Shown here: in pieces, positions 47,668 to 54,130 of the stretch
Layout of the letters: each line of letters starts with the position of its first letter
Position numbering within the stretch: the first letter of the stretch is position 1
Source of the DNA: Selaginella moellendorffii
Taxonomy: Eukaryota > Streptophyta > Lycopodiopsida > Selaginellales > Selaginellaceae
Reading direction: 5' to 3'
DNA: 54,130 bases
Assembly: GCF_000143415.4 (NCBI RefSeq)
Contig: NW_003314261.1
Location: 1,677,097-1,731,226, forward strand
Position numbers and translations under genes: made by a program
The notes under the pieces: model-generated
Seen by the model: only the letters and a program-made list of their open reading frames with translations
What the model was told of the DNA's origin: nothing
Database searches by the model: none

Positions 47668-48400
47668 ATGGCTCAAAGGAGACCCATTGCTAATCGTACT
47701 TAGCCCCCCAGCATTTCATATCAATCTCCACCTCCATCCCCAAGTTCTACCAACATTCCACCTTCACCTCTACGTAACAATCCTTTTTCTGCTGAGGGCT
47801 CTAGTGAAGCTGAATTAGAGCTCCCTATATGTGAAATTCCAGATCTTGCTACTAGAGAGGGATTGCCTTTAGCGCTTCAAGAGCAATGCCACATGTTTTT
47901 GCAAGATCTTGCTCTTGACATGGCAGGACTACTTGAAAGCACAGAACGCTATTACATTCGGTGTCCAATATGCTACTTTTTCTTGGACAAGACAAATGGC
48001 TCTATGGGTTTACAAACTTTTCTTGAGCACTGTTAGAATTACCCAACGGCAGGTCTGGAAAATGTGCACATGTGGATGTACAATAGATTCAAGAATGAAT
48101 TACAGACACATACCCACTATCGCTTCATGGTGAGGAACAACATCCCCTTGGGAAACACTGCATTGGCTAGTGCAAAATATGGGGTTTTTAGGCCACCCTA
48201 TAGTGGAATGTAAGATCTAGAATTACTTTACTATACTATAGTATTGTCACTATTAAAAGAAAAAATATAATAAAATGATATTAGTTGTAGGTAACATACC
48301 TTGTTCTAGAAGGTGCTATCATATCACATACAATTGTTTACAAAATGTTGAAGGAGGAGATGGCAACACACAAACGCTACAAAGTGATGGTGACAGGTGA
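47668..48400 (+). pseudogene. Two-exon reading frame with CPIC/H-C motif, unknown family
   Basis: ATG at 47668 in a favourable context (GAAATGG). The frame is protein-like for about 180 codons but contains TAG at 47701-47703 and at 48034-48036. It is Pro/Ser-rich, then acidic, then has RCPICYFFLDK and LEHC before the second stop, a CxxC...HC arrangement that could bind zinc. A donor at 48209/48210 (GTAAG) and an acceptor at 48309 (TTCTAG) join in phase to exon 2 (48310-48400), which ends in TGA. Convergent with the methyltransferase gene, whose stop lies 123 bp downstream. I do not recognise a family. Confidence 0.5.
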
Positions 48401-48522
48401 GAATGATAATCTATAATTATAGTATCTGACACTGACACTGACATCTGACAATTTTACTGACATCTGACACTTTCACTGACATCTAACATATAACAAGCTT
48501 TCCATTTTATGTAAGGATGCAA
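48401..48522. repeat. Short CTGACA-type direct repeats between convergent genes
   Basis: Several imperfect ATCTGACACT/ACTGACATCTGACA units (about 48,421-48,490) fill the gap between the two 3' ends. Confidence 0.7.
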
Positions 48523-51500
48523 TTAACTTTCTTCTGCCTCATCATCAACATAATGATTTCTTTTATACTTCCTCCTATAGTGGTATTGTGGGGAAGATTC
48601 ACCTTGCATATGTTGAGCCATGGCTTCTGCATAGTCAGGGAGACTTCCAAAGCCTCCAATTCTAGAAACTCCAGGTGACTGTGATCTATAAAATAGAATG
48701 AAATATATATTGAAATTTTAATAAACATAATTTACCTCCTTGAGGTTGAAGGCAACTCACGAAATCCTCTGAGCCGGCGTTTGAAGAAATGAAGTTCTTC
48801 AATAGCAAACACCGACCTACCAGAGTCACGTGCTGCCTCCACCATAGAACCACTACCTACTGTGCAATCAATCACAATACCATCTGGTGGGCAATAGAGC
48901 TCAAGCAAGACTTGCATTGCTGATGGAGTTCGGAATCGGTACCCTGGAAACGTGTTGCGGATCTGCTCATCCACAAGGTTGGGTATGATGTTAGTGGAAC
49001 TGTCGTACCCAGGCAAAACACGTGCTGCACGTTCGCTATCACGAAACCCATCATGTGTGTTTCTGCAGAAGGCATGATAGGTCCACATCATAACCTGGAA
49101 AATAAAAATGTTTAGAAATTAGATAAAAATATAAAATACATACTCACCTTTTCAGGCTTCCCTTGGACGTCCCTCATATCAACGCCAATAGGATTCATAA
49201 TGCACCCAGAAGAGAATGACTTGAAATGAACTTCTACTGCACACGTCATAAGCTCATACATCCAGTTGGGGTCGTTCGGTAGGATGAAGACGACATGGCC
49301 AACTTCGAGCATAAGTACTTTGGACAATAGGAATGCATCGCGCAAGTGGTCAGGTGTGAGAAAGTTCCAATCCTCAACTTTCCCATCGATATCTGAAAGA
49401 CCATCTGGAAAGTCGAAGAGAATGAAGTCCGCAATTGGGAGCACGGGCCTTTGTATCTTTCGGCACCAACGGCTGAACTGGCGGCGTATATCCATGTTGA
49501 TGTCGTCTTCCGTGAAAGATGTCAATAATCTACTGTAAGAGCCAATGAAGATACCCACAATGCCTCGTTGTGTTATTGGGGACACAGGACGGACCTATAA
49601 AAGAGCTAAGTGAATGAAAAAAGTAATAAATAGTATGATACCGTCATATGGCGTGTTGTCGATGAGAGTTCCTCCAACTCCTCTTCACGAGCATCTCGTC
49701 GAGCTAGAATGAAATTACTACCAACAGTCATTGCTGCAAAAAACATGTATTACCACCTTTAGTTTGTAAAATTCACTTTTGCTTACCTCGAGGTCGACGT
49801 GATATTTGGTGAACCACTTGATCATCGTTATTTACTGGTAAAACCTGATCCGGATCTTGGTTGTTTGATGGTTGAATTGGAGCATGTTCCTGATTGTCTG
49901 GTGGTGGAACATGAACTTGATCTGGAGCTTCCTCATCCTCGTCTCCATCGTCACTTGCATTGCTATCGTTGCTAGCATTGATAATTTCCTCGCGATCTAG
50001 TGTAGAGGTCTCCTTCCCTAGGAGCTCCAACTCCCAAAGGCATTCTATCTTCCGTGCCTTTGGAACTCTCGCAAACATTGTTGGATACATTCCTCCATCT
50101 CTTACACCCTTTGCAACAAGTCAAGTGCAAACTGGTGCCTCAAATAGCATGCCTCTATATCGAAGATACCTGTAAACAATATATATTAAAAAACAGTCTT
50201 AGAAATCATATTATACCTATAAGCTGCATGTCGCATGAAATAAGGTTGACCATGTTGGCAATCATAAGTTGTTGTGCTTGTAGACTTCTCTGGCAGCCAC
50301 CCCTCTTCGATCCCTTCCAATGACGTGTTGATGTAGGTGTCGAAAGACATGAATGTGCCATCTGGATCGTCACCAATGTGTGGTGCCAAGAACTTCTCAC
50401 CTTCATTTATAGTTTGCGTGATGTAGACAGCCCTTCTCATCATGTTCTCAAATAGTTCTGGCAGTCCTTTCTCTCTGTTCATTAAGCAGACATTGAGGAA
50501 CTCCAGAGTCTCTATCTGTTGCTTATATGGAAGCTTCGATTTTGCGATATTGTAAATCATATCATCTGGAGTTTTGTTCACTGCAAAAGTAACATATGCA
50601 TAATTAAGAAAAATGAAGTGTGATAAAAAATTTACATTCATGAGAAGAAATTTCGGCTATAGTCTCTAGCCACTCCTTCGGCCTGCGATTGTTTGCAATG
50701 CATACTAATTTCTTCAACTTTGAGGACTTTGCATGCTGAATTTTGTGCTCAATTTGTACAAACTCAGCTGAGAGCTCTTCCCGACTCTTCTCCGGATATG
50801 CAAGTTCGTAAGCATCCTGCTTGACCTTCACCAAAGGCTAAAAACCAAAACAATTAAAAGAGGCTTTTATAAAATAAAAGGGAAAGACATACCTTACACC
50901 ACACAGCGAGCATAAAACTGATTGGGTTGTTGAACCAAGTTGTACCGTCATTTCGAGTGCGTGAGTGCCGAACAAGTGTTGCGAGATCATCACCATAATG
51001 TTGGCGGATGTCATCCTCACTCAAGTCTGCCAAAAATCGAAGTTGCTCGATGTCATGGACAAGATTTTGTTTTTGAACAGCAAACTGCCCAAGCCTACAT
51101 TTAAACACAACAAAACAAGTTAAAGTGGAGTTAGAGGTAAAATTATAAAACTTACGCATTGATCTTTTGGCAGGCCAAGATAAGTCTGTTGACATCCAAA
51201 GGTCCCCTCGCGTAGACATGGCTGACTAGAACGTTGATATGGTAGACAGGATCATCGCGAAAATGATCGTCGATACACTTCATCCAAGCTCCATATCGGT
51301 GGTTACCGTCAATAATTTGGAACATTGTCCCCGCAAGCTGTCGAGTCTCAGGATGTCTGATAAGCATGTCATCAAATTCTAGGGACTTCCTCCTCCAAAT
51401 AGGATCCCAGCTATTCACAATCTCGGGTGTGACAGTAATGATCTCCGTTGTTCCTGGCTTGCAAAAAGAGACTAGAAACATACCGATATTTGTTGCAAGG

Positions 51501-51937
51501 CCATTCTGTTTGAACAAGTTGTATATATCCGGGTTGACATACTTGGATGCTGTGCGGACAAGGTTCGTCTGCTGCAAACGGCAAAGGGGGATTTCTCTGA
51601 TCAAGTCACAAGGGCCTGGCCACTTGAGCGCCTCAAGTGTTTGGTGAACTGCTTTTTCCCTTGTCCGCATAACAGTCTCTTGGAAGCGCTTGTCCACCAC
51701 GTTGTCAGGAAGGTCTGCAACTCTTTCAGCTCCAGGTTGTTCCTCAGGTTCCCTATCGTGAACACCACTAGATTGCCCAACTTCAGGGATTTGCGTTGGT
51801 GGTGGTGGCGGGGGCAAAGGCAATAGTGGCAGTGGTGGTGGCAATGGTGGTGGTGGCGGTGGTAGTGGAGGTGATGGAGGTGGTGATGACGGTGGTGGAC
51901 GTGGCGATGGCTGTTGTGGAGGTGGTGATGGTGGAGG
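48523..51937 (-). CDS. ParB-like domain fused to beta-class DNA methyltransferase, nine exons
   Basis: Exons (minus): 51937-51156, 51094-50893, 50837-50636, 50580-50217, 50169-49787, 49733-49642, 49594-49148, 49094-48736, 48685-48523. All eight introns (47-61 bp) are GT-AG and phases join, giving about 997 codons. Order: polyproline start; ParB/sulfiredoxin-fold domain with REIPLCRLQ and, at about residue 211, IIDGNHRYGAW (GNHR box, 51296-51307); a long helical middle; an acidic linker; then the methyltransferase. Motif IV-like FILFDFPDG (about 49,405) precedes motif I VIDCTVGSGSMVEAA (about 48,855), the order of beta-class N6-adenine/N4-cytosine enzymes. The usual DPPY/W is DFPD here. One in-frame TGA lies at 50121-50123, and TAA at 51938-51940 precedes the open frame. 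No ATG start is found, so the 5' end is uncertain and the copy may be a recent pseudogene. Confidence 0.78.
50121..50123 (-). other. Premature TGA in the ParB-methyltransferase frame
   Basis: The exon 50169-49787 reads through one TGA in an otherwise fully open, phase-consistent frame. CGA to TGA by a single C-to-T change would explain it. Confidence 0.75.
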
Positions 51938-51965
51938 TTATGGTGGTGGAGGTGGTGAATCTCTA
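51780..51965. repeat. GGT/GGN triplet-rich tract (polyproline on the minus strand)
   Basis: Imperfect triplet repeats code a proline-rich segment at the N-terminus of the ParB-methyltransferase frame. A TAA (51938-51940) interrupts it. The same frame is open upstream to about 52,050 with a protein-like stretch (EEGTRYIGITAADGDVKVHE). Confidence 0.7.
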
Positions 51966-52059
51966 TCTAAATGTGTCTCTGTTGTGCCAATGGCCTCGTG
52001 GACTTTGACGTCGCCGTCGGCCGCAGTTATTCCTATATACCTTGTTCCCTCCTCCAGCA

Positions 52060-52290
52060 ACACTGCTCTAGGTGGCCAGCGGGAGCTCGACCTCGGGCAC
52101 TTTTGCTCGCCGAGGGGCCGAGGTTATTTGAATAACTTCGGCCCCCTGGCCAGCCAAAGTGCCCGAGGTGGCCGGCCGGAGCTCGACCTCGCGCACTTTT
52201 GCTCGCCGAGGGGCTGAGGTTATTTGAATAACCTCGGCCCCTCGGCAAGCAAAACTGCCCGAGGTGGCCCGCCCGAGCTCGACCTCGGCC
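52060..52290. repeat. Two GC-rich palindromic units in tandem (96-bp period)
   Basis: Imperfect inverted repeats at 52105-52154 and 52201-52250, each centred on GGTTATTTGAATAAC and rich in GGCCGAGG steps. The flanking GAGCTCGACCTCG segment recurs three times. It lies upstream of the 5' end of the methyltransferase gene. Confidence 0.85.
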
Positions 52291-52411
52291 AGCAAAGAAG
52301 CAATCAAGAAAAAAAAGGGAAGAAATGGAATGGAAGTGGAAGCAATCAAATCGAAACTCACCCTTGGCGGCATCTTTCCTCCCTCGATTTCTTGATCGTG
52401 CTAGATTTCTT

Positions 52412-52706
52412 GTGCGCTCAATCTCTCCTTCTCGCGCGCTCAATCTCTCCTGCTTGCGCGCTCAATCTCTCCCGCTCGCACGCTCAAACTCTCCCGCTCG
52501 CGCGCTCAATCTCTCCCGCTCGCGCGCTCAAACTCTCCCGCTCGCGCGCTCAATCTCTCGATCTCTTGCGCGCTCAATCTCTCGATCTCTTGCGCGCTCA
52601 ATCTCTCGATCTCTTGCGCGCTCAATCCCTCGATCTCCTTCGCGCTCAATCCCTCGATCTCCTTCGCGCTCAATCTCTCGATCTCTCGCGCGCTCAATCT
52701 CTCGAT
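52412..52706. repeat. Minisatellite, 22-bp then 24-bp units (GCGCTCAATCTCTC...)
   Basis: The first half has 22-bp units ending in CCCGCTCGC; the second has 24-bp units ending in GATCTCTTGC. The 24-bp units preserve frame, giving eight-residue repeats in frames on both strands (ARSISRSL on plus, LSAQEIER on minus). Confidence 0.9.
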
Positions 52707-52733
52707 GCGAACAGTAACCTAATCTTGGTGGCT

Positions 52734-52772
52734 ACCCTAACCCTAATCCTGACGGCTGCCCTAACCCTAACC
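52734..52772. repeat. Degenerate CCCTAA repeats
   Basis: ACCCTAACCCTAATCC and CCCTAACCCTAACC separated by TGACGGCTG. A similar TAACCCTAACCCTGACGG occurs at about 31,751 in the gypsy element. Confidence 0.8.
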
Positions 52773-53594
52773 TATCTCTCATCCTGGCCGTTCATTCCGA
52801 ATAACCTAAATCTCAACCATCACAATATCTTTGATCTTATTTTATCTTATCATTATTATTATATGTAAATTATGCTTCTTTATTTTGTATATTTTAATGA
52901 TGGTATAACTAGCACCTATCAACATTTCTGTTATTAGAGATATGATATTATATTTTACAAATTATCTAGAAAGGATGCATTCTCATCACTATTTTGTACA
53001 TATTTTGGAATCGTTACAAGAACTTCAAAGAGCATAAATAAGGCACGTTAAAATATGTTGTACTATATCCATCTATGAATGGATGAATCCTCATCCAGAA
53101 ATTTATTTTGTACTGTATTAGATCCTAAACAATAGGCACGTGCTTTAAATGTCATTGAGCAGTGTTCACAATTATGGATAAAACTTGAGTTGTACTACGA
53201 ATCAAATCTGTTATTGAAGAATAAGATTTGACAAGATTTATTATCATCTACCACTCAAAATTTGACAACTTGACATATCACACGTGCTGATAGTTAGATT
53301 GGATCTCTTGGTTTGACACGTTATAGCTGAATGTCATTACTGGTATCATTATTAACTATCAAACTTCACGTGCTGAAAATCTTTCCTTGGATCTATATGT
53401 ATACATGCATCAGACATCATAATAGATGACAGTAATATTAATACTGTCACACTTACACATGTTAAATTTGCTATAGAATTTAAATTCATTTTGTACGTTG
53501 TCTTCTTATTACTCTATTTAAATTTCAATTATGTTTCACTATAGATTTTTACAAGTAGCATAAAGAGAGAGAACTCCAAAACCTATTGAGAAGG
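52773..53594 (+). promoter_or_regulatory. AT-rich upstream region of the right-edge gene
   Basis: AT-rich. CACGTGCTGA occurs at about 53,281 and 53,366, and GCACGTGC at about 53,137, all with G-box-like CACGTG. CTATTTAAAT (53,514-53,523) is a TATA-like candidate about 75 bp before the ATG. It may hold a bidirectional promoter with the methyltransferase gene, but the two starts are about 1.6 kb apart. Confidence 0.35.
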
Positions 53595-54130
53595 ATGGAG
53601 AGGTTTCTTCTTCATTTTCGAGATCACCCACCTCTTTCATTCTCTCAGAGTATTGTTTCTGAAAGTTTTTTATGTCGGCGTTTTGATCTTCGTCTTGGCT
53701 CTATTTCTTTAAAGGCTGTGATCCGCAACGACACCGGTATAGTTGCATACTCGGAGTTTCTTATTTCTGGTGTGGGCGAGGGTGGACAACAATGGGATTT
53801 ACAAAATTCCAAGTCGAAGGAGATTCGAGTGTTTGGATCTCCAGTCAAAATGCCAAAATGTGCTCCAGCCAAAGTGAATGTGAAGCAAGAGTCAATCGTT
53901 ATCCTCTTGTCCTCTTCTAGTTCAAGTGAAGATGTCATGCTAGTGTCGGCGCCAAATTCAACAGCTCCAGCTCCAACTTCAGCAATATTCAAAGCCATTA
54001 GCAATGCTTTCCAGTTTTCACGCCTCTCAATCGACGTGCACTTGTTTTTGTATAGGCTTGTGAGTGAGCTTCCATCCTCCTACAACGGCAACATTTTCTT
54101 CGAGCTACCACCTCTTGTCAGCAGCACAGG
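53595..54130 (+). CDS. Partial gene with SUMO-interaction motif, open to the window edge
   Basis: ATG at 53595 (AAGGATGG context) opens a frame of 178 codons with no stop before the window ends. The N-terminal 75 residues look globular (RRFDLRLGSISLKAV, AYSEFLISGVGEGGQQW). Residues about 96-110 read VKQESIVILLSSSSSSED: a VKQE sumoylation-type site next to a hydrophobic IVILL followed by Ser and acidic residues, the form of a SUMO-interaction motif. The tail, after an Ala/Pro/Ser/Thr linker, is again globular (FSRLSIDVHLFLYRLV). I do not recognise the family. Introns beyond the edge cannot be seen. Confidence 0.6.
   Translation, partial: MERFLLHFRDHPPLSFSQSIVSESFLCRRFDLRLGSISLKAVIRNDTGIVAYSEFLISGVGEGGQQWDLQNSKSKEIRVFGSPVKMPKCAPAKVNVKQESIVILLSSSSSSEDVMLVSAPNSTAPAPTSAIFKAISNAFQFSRLSIDVHLFLYRLVSELPSSYNGNIFFELPPLVSST

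Noticed and set aside
52224-52868. 214-codon Arg/Ser/Leu repeat frame and overlapping 130-codon frame
   Set aside because: Translation of the 22/24-bp minisatellite; frames exist on both strands with equal ease.
53645-54004. 119-codon minus-strand frame at the right edge
   Set aside because: Opposite a longer plus-strand frame with a good ATG context, balanced composition and a recognisable SUMO-interaction motif.
1-54130. tRNA, rRNA or bacterial operon features
   Set aside because: I saw no cloverleaf with conserved A and B boxes and no rRNA sequence. The window is eukaryotic, so ribosome binding sites and operons do not apply. A dedicated tRNA scan could still find something I missed.

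Overview
The window looks like nuclear DNA of a land plant. The signs are a NAC-type transcription factor, a fossil of a DYW-type pentatricopeptide repeat (PPR) gene, plant-type Ty3/gypsy elements including a chromodomain-bearing chromovirus, a Helitron, and CCCTAAA telomere-type repeats. Introns inferred in the two real genes are very short (59-99 bp in the NAC gene, 47-61 bp in the ParB-methyltransferase gene). Short introns and abundant DYW genes fit a lycophyte such as Selaginella. That assignment is inference, not proof.

Layout. 1-2090: AT-rich flank, then the promoter region of the NAC gene. 2091-3636 (+): four-exon NAC-like gene. 3847-8651 (-): decayed chromovirus copy 1, interrupted by a 1,160-bp solo LTR (6536-7695) with a clean 5-bp target duplication. 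10016-10564: inverted LTR fragment. 10565-13399 (+): Helitron remnant with Rep and helicase pieces. 13400-14683: two LTR fragments head to head. 15497-15740: fold-back made of Helitron helicase sequence, followed by a telomere-type repeat. 15782-16122 (-): second Helitron helicase fragment.

16123-36445 is a three-level nest. An old non-coding LTR element (LARD-2) was split by a Tat/Athila-like gypsy element (18514-34356, TSD AAGCA). That element was in turn split between RNase H and integrase by LARD-1 (25600-30318, TSD ACGAT/ACAAT). 36426-36848 is a retropepsin remnant. 38739-43995 (-) is chromovirus copy 2, with chromodomain, iMet-type primer site and an internal RT-integrase deletion. Its LTR and polypurine tract show that the LARDs are non-autonomous relatives of this family.

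43996-47667 is mostly anonymous, with a DYW fossil (45566-45873), a perfect 22-bp hairpin (45961-46010) and a 46-bp tandem repeat. The most interesting part is 47668-54130. It holds a two-exon reading frame with a CPIC/H-C motif (+), a nine-exon ParB-like domain plus beta-class DNA methyltransferase gene (-, 48523-51937), and, beyond GC-rich palindromes and a 22/24-bp satellite, a reading frame with a SUMO-interaction motif (+) that runs off the right edge. Several frames carry single stops, so part of this module is probably decaying. Whether these three genes act together is inference from proximity only.
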